DNA of 39,930 nt from Flavobacteriaceae bacterium (GTDB lineage: Bacteria; Bacteroidota; Bacteroidia; Flavobacteriales; Flavobacteriaceae). The notes under the pieces were generated by a model. It was not told the origin of the DNA and made no database searches. It saw nothing but the letters and a program-made list of their open reading frames with translations. Shown in pieces: positions 14,602-23,500 of the stretch. The translations under genes and the position numbers were made by a program. Numbering within the stretch: the first letter of the stretch is position 1; the number at the start of each line of letters is the position of its first letter. Location: contig JAKISU010000010.1 in assembly GCA_021648445.1 (NCBI GenBank), forward strand, positions 1 to 39,930. Direction: 5' to 3'.

Positions 14602-15552
14602 ATGGACAAAGAAATAATAAAAAAAATTGACCTTTTAAAAGATAAATATGATGCTATTGGTCAAGACCTTGAAACACACCTTGACGGATTACTACATAGC
14701 AAACCCATGCGCTATTGGGATTTTATTCAAACAGATGCTTTATTAAACTTACAAGTACAACGTACAACGCATCCTGATGAAATGGTATTTTTAATGTATC
14801 ATCAAATCAATGAATTGTTGTTTAAAATGATATTGTGGGAAATGAAACAAGTTTCGCATCACAAAAATTTAACAGCAGCATTTTTCACTTCTCGTTTAGG
14901 GAGAATCAGTCGTTATTTCGATATGCTTTCAACATCTTTTGATGTGATGGGCGAAGGAATGGAAGTTGCACAGTATATGAAATTTAGGGATACTTTGACA
15001 CCTGCAAGTGGATTTCAAAGCGCACAATATAGAATGATTGAAATTTGTTCAACAGACCTTATTAACTTAATTGATTTTCGTTTTAGATCAACTATTGACA
15101 GAGACACACCTTTTGAGCATGCTTTTGAACATATGTACTGGCAAGCCGCAGGGAAAGATCATAAAACAGGTAAAAAGGCATATTTTTTAGAAGAATTTGA
15201 AAAAAAATATAAAGATGAATTAATTCGTTTGATGCAAGAGTATAACGAAATCAATCTTTATGATAAATATAAAAGTTTACCCAAAAAAGTTAAAGAAGAT
15301 ATCAATTTAAAAAATGCCATGCGTCATTATGATTATACAGTAAATATTAGTTGGGTGATGCATCATTATGATGCAGCCTGTAAATATTTATTGAGCGAAG
15401 GTGAAAATACTGAGGCAACAGGTGGAAGTGAATGGCAAAAATATATGTTGCCGAGATACCAAAAGCGTATATTTTTTCCCGAACTATGGAGTGAAGAAGA
15501 ATTGGAGAACTGGGGCATTACAAATTTGACTTCCTATAAAATATTAATCTGA
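14602..15552 (+). CDS. Tryptophan 2,3-dioxygenase family protein
   Basis: 316 residues from ATG 14602. Family members are haem enzymes that open the tryptophan indole ring to N-formylkynurenine, the first step of the kynurenine pathway. HPDEMVFLMYHQINELLFKM matches the family's HDE-FI-HQ-YELWFK segment. FRDTLTPASGFQSAQYRMIE matches its FR-L-P-SGFQS-QFR segment. Near the C-terminus SWVMHHYDA supplies the expected haem-ligand His region and ATGGSEW the conserved TGGS loop. An ATG at 14533 in the same frame is rejected because it would make translation run from inside the dsbD terminator. No other kynurenine-pathway gene is adjacent. Confidence 0.85.
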   Translation: MDKEIIKKIDLLKDKYDAIGQDLETHLDGLLHSKPMRYWDFIQTDALLNLQVQRTTHPDEMVFLMYHQINELLFKMILWEMKQVSHHKNLTAAFFTSRLGRISRYFDMLSTSFDVMGEGMEVAQYMKFRDTLTPASGFQSAQYRMIEICSTDLINLIDFRFRSTIDRDTPFEHAFEHMYWQAAGKDHKTGKKAYFLEEFEKKYKDELIRLMQEYNEINLYDKYKSLPKKVKEDINLKNAMRHYDYTVNISWVMHHYDAACKYLLSEGENTEATGGSEWQKYMLPRYQKRIFFPELWSEEELENWGITNLTSYKILI

Positions 15553-15570
15553 TTCTTACGTATTAATATA

Positions 15571-15826
15571 TAGGGTACTTCTAATAATTCATTCGCATAA
15601 AAATTTACATAACTTTTCTTAGATGAAATGAAATTTTAGAATACTATCGAGAAAATTTTACGAAATATAAGGAAAGTTATGAAAACCCCTTTGGGAACAA
15701 AAATAAAGAACAATCTACTCGTAAATATTTTCTTGAAATAGCAAAAGCTATTACAAAAAATATTTTCTTCGCATCTTATTCTTTATTTTTGTTTTTTGAA
15801 AGAAATGAATTATTAGAAGTACCCTA
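15571..15826. mobile_element. 256-bp MITE-like element with 23-bp perfect inverted ends
   Basis: The 23 bases starting TAGGGTACTTCTAATAATTC (15571-15593) are perfectly inverted at 15804-15826, and both sides are bordered by TA (15569-15570 and 15827-15828), consistent with a TA target duplication. The interior has a stretch open in one frame without recognisable transposase motifs. It fills most of the 331-bp gap after the dioxygenase gene and ends 10 bp before the -7 box of the DUF3108 gene. Confidence 0.7.
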
Positions 15827-15836
15827 TAGGTACTTA

Positions 15837-15844
15837 TATTTTTG
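15837..15844 (+). promoter_or_regulatory. Predicted -7 box (TATTTTTG) for the DUF3108 gene
   Basis: Perfect TAnnTTTG giving a leader of about 33 nt to the ATG at 15884. Its -33 region falls inside the right end of the MITE-like element. Confidence 0.45.
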
Positions 15845-15883
15845 GAACGGTAATTGTATTTTAAGTTCTAGATAAGATTAAGC

Positions 15884-16657
15884 ATGAAAAAAAATATACT
15901 ATTTATATTACTATTTGCAATGACAATAGCAAATGCACAAACTGAAGTGAAAGCTTTTAAAAAAGGTGAGTGGCTTAAATTTAGAATAAGCTATAGTAAT
16001 TTTTTAAATGCTGGCAATGCAACAATGACAGTTAAAGAAACTACCAATAATGGCAATGAAGTTTTCCATGTGGTAGGTAAAGGAAAAACAACGGGTGTTA
16101 TAAGTTGGTTTTTTAAAGTTAGAGATAACTATCAGTCATATTTTTATAAAGAAACGATGCAACCTTATCGATTTATCAGAAAAATTAATGAAGGAGGCTA
16201 CACTAAAAATAAGGAAATATTATTTGATCAGGCTTCAAAAAAAGCAACGGTTAAAGATTATAAGCATAAAACAGAAAAGCAATACACTACAAATAATAAT
16301 GTGCAAGATATGCTTTCAACTTTATATTATTTAAGAAGTCAAGATATAAAGAAAATGAAAGCCGGTGATGAAACTACATTAACCATGTTTTTTGATGAAA
16401 CGAATTATAAATTCAAATTACGTCTATTGGGTAGAGAGATAATTCGCACAAAATTCGGAAAAATTGCGGCAGTTAAATTTAGACCTATTGTACAAGAAGG
16501 TAGAGTTTTTAAAGAAAATGAAAGCCTTACTGTTTGGGTAAGTGATGACGAGAACAAAATACCTTTACGTATCAAAGCGTCACTTGCAGTTGGGTCTTTG
16601 AGAGTTGATTTAGATGCCTATAAGGGCTTAGCAAATCCGTTTCCTATCATTTTTTAA
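15884..16657 (+). CDS. DUF3108 domain-containing exported protein
   Basis: 257 residues. A cleavable signal peptide (MKKNILFILLFAMTIANA) is followed by a domain with FKKGEWLKFRISYSNFLNAG and GNEVFHVVGKGKTTG. Later come DMLSTLYYLRS and a C-terminal VWVSDDENKIPLRIKASLAV. This order is characteristic of DUF3108 (PF11306), a periplasmic or cell-surface beta-rich family of unknown function. The gene precedes an M23 endopeptidase, an order common in Flavobacteriia, so a role in the envelope is plausible but unproven. A hairpin lies just past the stop. Confidence 0.8.
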   Translation: MKKNILFILLFAMTIANAQTEVKAFKKGEWLKFRISYSNFLNAGNATMTVKETTNNGNEVFHVVGKGKTTGVISWFFKVRDNYQSYFYKETMQPYRFIRKINEGGYTKNKEILFDQASKKATVKDYKHKTEKQYTTNNNVQDMLSTLYYLRSQDIKKMKAGDETTLTMFFDETNYKFKLRLLGREIIRTKFGKIAAVKFRPIVQEGRVFKENESLTVWVSDDENKIPLRIKASLAVGSLRVDLDAYKGLANPFPIIF

Positions 16658-16664
16658 TGAGGCT

Positions 16665-16700
16665 CTATTTTTAAAATGTGTTCTAACATTTTAAAAATAG
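16665..16700. terminator. AT-rich hairpin after the DUF3108 gene
   Basis: CTATTTTTAAAATG (16665-16678) pairs with CATTTTAAAAATAG (16687-16700), 14 bp with an 8-nt loop, starting 8 bp after the stop codon. A second small hairpin ATTCCGCTA/TAGCGGAAT follows at 16714-16733. Confidence 0.5.
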
Positions 16701-16753
16701 TTAGACCGAATTAATTCCGCTATTTAGCGGAATCTCATTCTTATTACCTATTG

Positions 16754-17130
16754 GATTCTACTGCAAATTTAATGGAAATTTTCATTTCAGCATGTCAGTT
16801 CGAGTGATTTAATGGAGCGATAGCGGAATTAAATTGTATCGAGAACCGTTTTTATTAACAACGGTTCTCGATACAATTTCGTTCGTTTCTCTCGAAATCA
16901 CTACCATTGACGTAACTTTTTTAAGTTGCTGTTTTGTAGTTAATTACCACAAAACACCCCTAAAGTCCCCTCAAGGGGACAATTCTTCAAATTATCTTCT
17001 CAATTATTGACATTATCCTTAGATTTTTAAACGTCATTTTCATACGCTGTTTTATTTTTAAAACTCCACTCTCGAACTGACGGATTGTTATTAAATAAAT
17101 TAATAGACCCACTAAATTTGCAGTAGAACC
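16754..17130. mobile_element. 377-bp non-coding element with inverted ends and 8-bp target duplication
   Basis: TTCTACTGCAAATTTA at 16756-16771 is perfectly inverted at 17113-17128. The termini read GATTCTACTGC and, on the other strand, GGTTCTACTGC. ACCTATTG directly flanks both ends (16746-16753 and 17131-17138), an 8-bp target-site duplication. There is no coding frame. Inside lie a hairpin with 20-bp arms (16831-16850 and 16860-16879, around GTATCGAGAACCGTT), a GTCAGTTCGAGTG/CTCTCGAACTGAC pair and a GTCCCCTCAAGGGGAC hairpin. It occupies most of the 649-bp gap before the M23 gene. An 8-bp duplication would suit IS6- or IS1595-like transposases. The family is unproven. Confidence 0.8.
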
Positions 17131-17266
17131 ACCTATTGATTAACCTTGATAGTTATCGATACGAAGGAGTCTTGATTCAAAGTTATAGAGTTGTCTGAAT
17201 ATTTTGATCTCATAATGTTAAAAACTTTTTAACAAAACATCTATTCCTCATTCTCATTTAAAATAG

Positions 17267-17274
17267 TAGATTTG
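17267..17274 (+). promoter_or_regulatory. Predicted -7 box (TAGATTTG) for the M23 peptidase gene
   Basis: Perfect TAnnTTTG, 32 bp before the ATG at 17307. No clear -33 TTG. Confidence 0.45.
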
Positions 17275-17306
17275 TTCCGTTATTTTTAAAAACGAGAACA
17301 GATTAA

Positions 17307-18530
17307 ATGAAGAACTCCCTAATACTTCTATTTACAATCTTATTTTTTTCCTGTAAAGGAGATATTCCTGTAGAAACCAAAACAATTGAAGAGAAGATTG
17401 TTGCTCCTAAGATTATTCAAAAATTCGGATATATATATAATGGTTACAAAGTTATTGAAGACACCATAAAAAAGAATGAAAACTTTGGTGAGATATTATA
17501 TAGAAATCATGTTGATTTCCCTGAAATTCACAATATAGTTGAATCATCAAAAGATTCATTTGATGTACGAAGATTAAGAACAGGTAAACCTTATACGGTT
17601 TTAGCTAAAAATGACTCTACTGAAAAAGCTCAAGTTTTTATTTATCAACCTAGTAAAACAGAATATGTAGTTATAGATTTTACTGATTCTATTCAAACGC
17701 AGAAGTATAAAAAGAAAATAAAAACAGTTACCAAAACAGCTACCGGAATTATTAAATCATCACTGTCTGAGGCAATGGATGATCAAGGCTTAGATTATGC
17801 TTTGGTAAATGAAATGTCTGATATTTATGCTTGGGCGATAGATTTTTTCCACCTTCAAAAAAAGGATAATTTTAAAGTTATTTATGAAGAAAAATTTGTT
17901 GATGATACAATTTATATAGGCATTGGAAAAGTAAAAGCAGCCTATTTTGAACATAAAAAAACACCTTTTTATGCGTTTAATTTTGTGACAGATTCTACCA
18001 AAAATATTGCTGATTATTATGACGACGAGGCGAACACTTTACGTAAACAGTTTTTAAAAGCGCCTTTAAAATTTAGCAGAATATCATCTAGATATAATCT
18101 AAAAAGATATATTAGATATTATGGTCGTGTTAAACCCCACAGAGGTACTGATTTTGCTGCTGCAATTGGCACACCTATTTTGAGCACCGCTAACGGAACA
18201 GTGGTTGAATCTCGTTATCGAGGAGGTAATGGTAATTATGTTAAAATAAAACATAATTCAACATATTCAACACAATATTTACACATGAGAAAGCGTGATG
18301 TTAAAGTAGGCGATTTTGTAAAACAAGGAGATGTAATTGGTACTGTAGGAATGACAGGAAGTACAGCAGGACCACATGTATGTTATCGTTTTTGGAAACA
18401 CGGACAACAAGTTGATCCGTTGAGGCTAAAATTACCGGCTGCGAAACCTATTGAAGAATCTTTAAAAGAAGACTATTTGAGTTTTATTGCCCCTCTAAAA
18501 GAACAATTAGATCAAACGTTAATCAAATAA
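17307..18530 (+). CDS. M23-family peptidoglycan endopeptidase, lipoprotein
   Basis: 407 residues. The N-terminus MKNSLILLFTILFFSCKG is a lipoprotein signal with Cys 16. An N-terminal region of about 240 residues carries an LysM-like or OapA-like part (NHVDFPEIHNIVESSKDSFD). It is followed by the LytM/M23 zinc domain: RVKPHRGTDFAA with the first zinc His and Asp, STQYLHMRK, and GPHVCYRFW with the final His. These residues are those needed for zinc binding and catalysis, so the enzyme should cut peptide cross-links in peptidoglycan, probably from the periplasmic face of a membrane. It lies between DUF3108 and pgi with its own promoter. Confidence 0.9.
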   Translation: MKNSLILLFTILFFSCKGDIPVETKTIEEKIVAPKIIQKFGYIYNGYKVIEDTIKKNENFGEILYRNHVDFPEIHNIVESSKDSFDVRRLRTGKPYTVLAKNDSTEKAQVFIYQPSKTEYVVIDFTDSIQTQKYKKKIKTVTKTATGIIKSSLSEAMDDQGLDYALVNEMSDIYAWAIDFFHLQKKDNFKVIYEEKFVDDTIYIGIGKVKAAYFEHKKTPFYAFNFVTDSTKNIADYYDDEANTLRKQFLKAPLKFSRISSRYNLKRYIRYYGRVKPHRGTDFAAAIGTPILSTANGTVVESRYRGGNGNYVKIKHNSTYSTQYLHMRKRDVKVGDFVKQGDVIGTVGMTGSTAGPHVCYRFWKHGQQVDPLRLKLPAAKPIEESLKEDYLSFIAPLKEQLDQTLIK

Positions 18531-18548
18531 AGCCAATATCGTTTTGTC

Positions 18549-18683
18549 CGGTTGAGCGGAGTCGAAACCTCAGAATTAATCATTGGAGTATATTTTTTTC
18601 TACACAAAGGTTTAATTTTTAATTTCTTACAGCCTTTGCGATTTTTGCGAAAAAACTTTGCGACCTTTGCGTGAAACAAAAGC
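18549..18683. repeat. Short dispersed repeat words upstream of pgi
   Basis: The 171-bp gap 18531-18701 contains CGGTTGAGCGGAGTCGAAAC, a word related to the ACTTCGACAAACTCAGTAC stretch near 10784 on the other strand. It also contains repeated CTTTGCG units (CTTTGCGATTTTTGCG, then CTTTGCGACCTTTGCG). No convincing promoter was found, so transcription of pgi may come from these sequences or from upstream. Confidence 0.35.
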
Positions 18684-18701
18684 GTTTTTATTTATAATAT
18701 T

Positions 18702-20276
18702 ATGCCATTAAAGAATCAAAATCCAACAAAAACTAAAGCTTGGGAAAAACTCCAAGAATCATATCAAGAGCTTAAAAACATTGATATGAAAACCTTGTTT
18801 TTAAATGATGTTCATAGAAAAGAAAAATATACCTTAACATTTAATGATTTTAACCTAAATTTCTCAAAAAATAGAATAAACGATGCAGTTTTACAACAAC
18901 TACTTGAATTAGCAAATGAAGTTGATTTAAAAGACGGAATAAAAAAAATGTTTTCAGGCGATATTATAAACGCTACTGAAAATAGAGCAGTTTTACATAC
19001 TGCTTTACGTAATAAATCCGGCAATGCAGTATTGGTCAATGGTAAGAATATAATGCCTGAAGTAGAAGCATCTCTTAAAAAAATGAATAGTTTTTCCGGC
19101 AGTGTTATTTCAGGTAAATTAAAAGGGTATTCAGGTAAGGCATTTACCGATGTTGTTAATGTTGGTATTGGCGGTTCTGATTTAGGCCCGAGAATGGTAG
19201 TAGATGCTTTGCAGTATTATAAAAATCATCTAAAAACACATTTCATATCGAATATTGACGGAGATCACATTTCGGAAACCTTAAAAGAACTAAACCCGGA
19301 AACCACACTTTTTGTAATTGTTTCAAAGACCTTTACCACTCAAGAAACCTTGACGAATGCTGAAACTATCAAAAAATGGTTTTTATCCCGAGGACTCGGG
19401 AGCAAAGAAACGGATATCAAACACAATTTTGTGGCAGTTTCTACCAATTTAGAAAAAGTAGCCGATTTTGGCATCGCTCAAGAAAACATTTTTACAATGT
19501 GGGATTGGGTAGGCGGTCGTTATTCTTTATGGAGCGCTGTAGGTTTATCTATTAGTTTAGCATTAGGCTTCGACAATTTTAATAAATTGTTGACAGGCGC
19601 TTATGAAATGGATGAACATTTTAAAACAGCACCTTTTCAAAAAAATATGCCTGTTATATTGGCATTGATAAGCATTTGGTATAATAATTTTTTTAATACA
19701 GAATCTGAAGTTGTCATTCCGTTTTCACAATATTTAACGCAGTTAGTACCTTTTTTACAGCAGCTTTCTATGGAGAGTAATGGAAAATCTGTCGATAGAA
19801 ATGGCAATACAATTGATTATCAAACAGGCAATATTATTTGGGGTAATACAGGCACTAATGTACAACATGCTTTTATGCAATTGGTACATCAAGGTACTAA
19901 ATTAATTCCTGTTGATTTTATCGGGTTTTCTAATTCGTTATATGGCAATAAAGAACATCATGAGAAGTTAATGGCTAATTTTTACGCTCAAGCGGAAGCA
20001 TTATATTTAGGTAAAACAAAGGAAGAAGTACATTTAGAGCTAAAGGTTGCTAATAATCAAGATAAAATAGAACAATTACTCCCTTTTAAGGTTTTTCAAG
20101 GTAATAAACCTTCAAACACTTTGGTAATAGATAAATTAAGTCCCAAAAACTTAGGATCTCTTATCGCTATATATGAACATAAAACTTTTGTACAAGGTTA
20201 TATTTGGAATATTTTCAGTTTTGACCAATTTGGGGTGGAGCTAGGTAAAGAATTGGCAAAAACACATCTACAATAA
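18702..20276 (+). CDS. pgi: Glucose-6-phosphate isomerase
   Basis: 524 residues, slightly short of the 545 or so of enterobacterial Pgi. It interconverts glucose-6-phosphate and fructose-6-phosphate in glycolysis and gluconeogenesis in the cytoplasm. VGIGGSDLGPRMV, FVIVSKTFTTQET, FTMWDWVGGRYSLWSAVGL, IWGNTGTNVQHAFMQLVHQG with the catalytic Glu/His neighbourhood, and the final FSFDQFGVELGK with the conserved Lys are all family signatures. Residues 229-234 (SRGLGS) are encoded by the palindrome at 19386-19401, apparently inserted into a surface loop after KKWFL. A weak hairpin follows the stop codon. Confidence 0.95.
   Translation: MPLKNQNPTKTKAWEKLQESYQELKNIDMKTLFLNDVHRKEKYTLTFNDFNLNFSKNRINDAVLQQLLELANEVDLKDGIKKMFSGDIINATENRAVLHTALRNKSGNAVLVNGKNIMPEVEASLKKMNSFSGSVISGKLKGYSGKAFTDVVNVGIGGSDLGPRMVVDALQYYKNHLKTHFISNIDGDHISETLKELNPETTLFVIVSKTFTTQETLTNAETIKKWFLSRGLGSKETDIKHNFVAVSTNLEKVADFGIAQENIFTMWDWVGGRYSLWSAVGLSISLALGFDNFNKLLTGAYEMDEHFKTAPFQKNMPVILALISIWYNNFFNTESEVVIPFSQYLTQLVPFLQQLSMESNGKSVDRNGNTIDYQTGNIIWGNTGTNVQHAFMQLVHQGTKLIPVDFIGFSNSLYGNKEHHEKLMANFYAQAEALYLGKTKEEVHLELKVANNQDKIEQLLPFKVFQGNKPSNTLVIDKLSPKNLGSLIAIYEHKTFVQGYIWNIFSFDQFGVELGKELAKTHLQ
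19386..19401. repeat. Palindrome TCCCGAG-GA-CTCGGGA inside pgi
   Basis: 7-bp arms with a 2-nt centre, read as TCC CGA GGA CTC GGG AGC (S-R-G-L-G-S, residues 229-234). Same subfamily as 1169-1184 and 10905-10922. Confidence 0.75.
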
Positions 20277-20280
20277 AAAT

Positions 20281-20315
20281 AAGCCTAACCCTTCTAGGGT
20301 TTGATCCTGAGGCTT
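20281..20315 (+). terminator. Possible terminator hairpin after pgi
   Basis: AACCCT (20287-20292) pairs with AGGGTT (20296-20301), and outer AAGCCT pairs with AGGCTT (20310-20315). There is no T run, so function is uncertain. The rest of the 316-bp gap up to 20592 holds the receptor promoter and leader. Confidence 0.3.
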
Positions 20316-20467
20316 CTAGACCGGAAAGGTTATATAATCAACTTCTACCTATTCTGTTTGTTAATAAGTTGACACTAGAAAAATTATATCAGTTAAATAA
20401 TTTTATTTATATTCGTAAACAAGGTAAAAAGTTAATCTTTTCTTAAAGTTTTTTTGATTAAAATGTT

Positions 20468-20475
20468 TACTTTTG
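20468..20475 (+). promoter_or_regulatory. Predicted -7 box (TACTTTTG) of the Oar-like TonB receptor
   Basis: Perfect TAnnTTTG. It implies a leader of about 110 nt before the ATG at 20593, long enough for regulation. The leader contains a possible 15-codon ORF (20508-20555) starting MKRACKKL. Confidence 0.45.
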
Positions 20476-20592
20476 CCTCATAAATTATAAACTAATTCAA
20501 TTTACAAATGAAACGAGCATGTAAAAAGCTTATCATTTTTAAGAATGATTGCTAACAGTATGTGAACTTCAAAAACAATTAAAAACGAACAC

Positions 20593-23500
20593 ATGAAAAA
20601 AATTACTAAATTATTAATGGTAATGTTATGTTTTGTCATGACATCTGCCATGTATGGACAAGGGGTTACCACCTCTTCACTAAACGGTAAAGTTCTTGAT
20701 AATAACGGAGATCCTTTACCGGGAGCTAATGTAGTTGTAATACATACCTCTTCAGGAACAAAGTATGGCTCGGCAACAGATTTTGACGGTTTATTCAGAA
20801 TCTCAAATATGAGAGTTGGTGGACCATATACTATTACAATTTCTTATATAGGATTTAATGACTTTGTAAGAAGCAATGTTTCTCTTCAATTAGGGCAAAC
20901 ATTTAGAGTCAACGCTACAATGGTTGAAACTGCCAATGCCTTAGAAGAAGTCGTAATTACGACTCAAACTAATAATATTTTTGATGGAAATAAAACAGGT
21001 ACAGGAATAACTATTAGTCAAAGAGAAATAGCTACTATTGCAGCAGCATCACGTTCGATTGCTGATTTTGTCAGATTAACTCCTCAAACTCAAATCACTG
21101 AAGGAAATGATGGTTTTTCAATATCAATTAGTGGTCAAAACAATCGTTTTAATTCAATCTATATTGATGGTGCTGTAAATAATGATGTATTCGGTTTAGC
21201 CGGCTCAGGAACTAATGGAGGTCAAACCGGGGTTAGTCCTTTTTCAATCGATGCCATTGAACAATTTCAAGTAAACATTGCTCCGTTTGATGTTAAAATA
21301 TCAGGTTTTACCGGAGGTGCTATTAGTGCGGTTACTCGTTCAGGAAACAATAATTTTGAAGGATCTGCATATTATTTTACGAGAAATGAAAGTTTTGCAG
21401 GTAAAACACCTCCTGATTTAGCATTCGGTAACGAAAGAACTAGATTAGGAGATTTTTCAGCAAAAACTTATGGAGTTAGAATTGGAGGTCCTATTGTAAA
21501 AGACAAATTATTCTTTTTTGTTAATTATGAACGACAAGATGAAGAAACTCCTCAGCCTTTTAATGCAAATTCTTATATCGGAGATTCTGATGCTGCTGCC
21601 CTAACAACTTTAAGAAATTTTGTGAATACAACGTATAATTATGATATTGGCAATTTTGACAATGCTTTAAGGACACTAGTGAGTGATAAGATAACGGCTA
21701 AACTAGATTGGAATATAAGTGACCAACACAAATTATCTTTAAAGCATACTTACGTTCAGGGAGATAACTTAGAGACTAGAAATTCAAGTGCTAGAAGCCT
21801 TGCTTTTTCTAATGGCTCAGAAGCTTTTTTAACGAAAACAAACACTAGTTCATTAGAATGGAGTTTTCAAGGCAATAAAATTTCTAACAATTTATTGTTA
21901 GGATATACACAAGTAAGAGATGATAGAGACCCAAGCGGAAACCCTTTCCCTTCTGTATTTATTGGTGATGGTTTAAACCCTTTTGCTTTCCAAGGAATTT
22001 TATTTGGTGCAGAACCATTTTCAACAGCAAATTTATTAGACCAAGACGTATTTACTATTACAAATAATTTTCAAATTTATAAAGGAGTTCATACTATAAC
22101 CATAGGTACTCACAATGAGTTTACCAAAATAAAAAACTTGTTTTTCCCATATAATTATGGTAGATATATGTACAATTCTATTGATGAATTTATAACTAAT
22201 GCCCCTGCATTTAGATACGAAAGAGGATATTCATTATTGAGTTCTGGAGCAGGAGATACTTCTTCGGGAGCTGCAGAATTTAATACAAAGCAATTTGGTT
22301 TATATTTTCAAGATGAAGCTCAAGTATCAGACAATGTAAAAATCTCAGTTGGTGTTCGTTTTGATATGCCTATATGGGAAGACGGAGCTGTAAATGATGA
22401 TTTTAATAATAGAACAATCCCTTTATTAGAAGCAGAAGGTATAGACTTAAGAGGTGCTAGAGTAGGAAAAGGATTATCAAATAGAGTTTATCTGTCACCT
22501 AGAGCAGGGTTTAACTGGAATGTAAAAGGTGAAAACAAAACTCAAATACGTGGAGGGATAGGTATTTTCACCTCAAGACTTCCTTTTGTTTGGCCGGCTG
22601 GTACGTACAATAATAATGGTATAACAGGAGGGTTTGCCGTAATTAGAAATAGTGCTGTTTTTAACCCTGATGTAAATAACCAACCTGTAGATGCAGTACC
22701 GGGAACAGGTGAACTAGGAGGTAATGTTGACTTATTTGCTCCTAATTTTAAGTTACCTCAAGTTGTTAAATATAATTTAGTAATTGACCAAAAATTACCT
22801 TGGGGGGTAACTGCTTCTGCCGATATTATATATAATGATAATCTAAGTGCAGTTTATTATGAAGGGCTTAACATAAGAGGACCTGTTGGTAGTTTAAATG
22901 GAGCAGATAACAGACCTGTATATTCAACATCGGCAATTGATAGAACATACCAAAGAATAACCTTAGCATACAATACTACTAAAGGTAATTCATGGAATAC
23001 ATCTTTTACTTTACGTAAGAATTTTACTGCAACAGATAAGTTTAAAGTATATTCTTTAGCAACATACTCTTATGGTGATGCTAATGTAATTTTTGATGCT
23101 ACTTCATCTCAAAACAGCTCTCAATGGAGAAATCAACAATCTGTAAATGGTAAAAATTCTGCCTTACCAGTAACAAGATCTGATTTTTCACAAGGACATA
23201 GAGTTTTCACGAATTCAAGTTTTGAATTTAACTGGAGTGATAATTTAAAAACAACTTTAGGGTTTTTCTATGATGGAACTCAAGGTCGACCATTCTCCTA
23301 TATTTATGGTTCAAGTGATAGATCAAGGTTATTAGGTGATGACTCTAGAGATAATGCATTGTTTTATGTACCTGCAAATGCTTCTGAAATTAATTTAATT
23401 GATTTAGATAATGGAGGTACTATTATTACTGCTGCTGAACAATGGACAGCACTTGATAATTATATTGAAAGTAATGAATACCTTAGAGAGCGCAGAGGTC

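Noticed and set aside
15594-15803. Transposase remnant inside the 256-bp element
   Set aside because: One frame is open for about 60 codons, but there is no DDE or other transposase motif, so no coding function is claimed.
18603-18683. CTTTGCG repeats as a small CRISPR array
   Set aside because: Units are too short and irregular, there are no uniform spacers and no cas genes are present.
20475-20592. Riboswitch in the leader of the large TonB receptor
   Set aside because: The leader is long but no known riboswitch core was recognisable; only a possible small ORF is seen.
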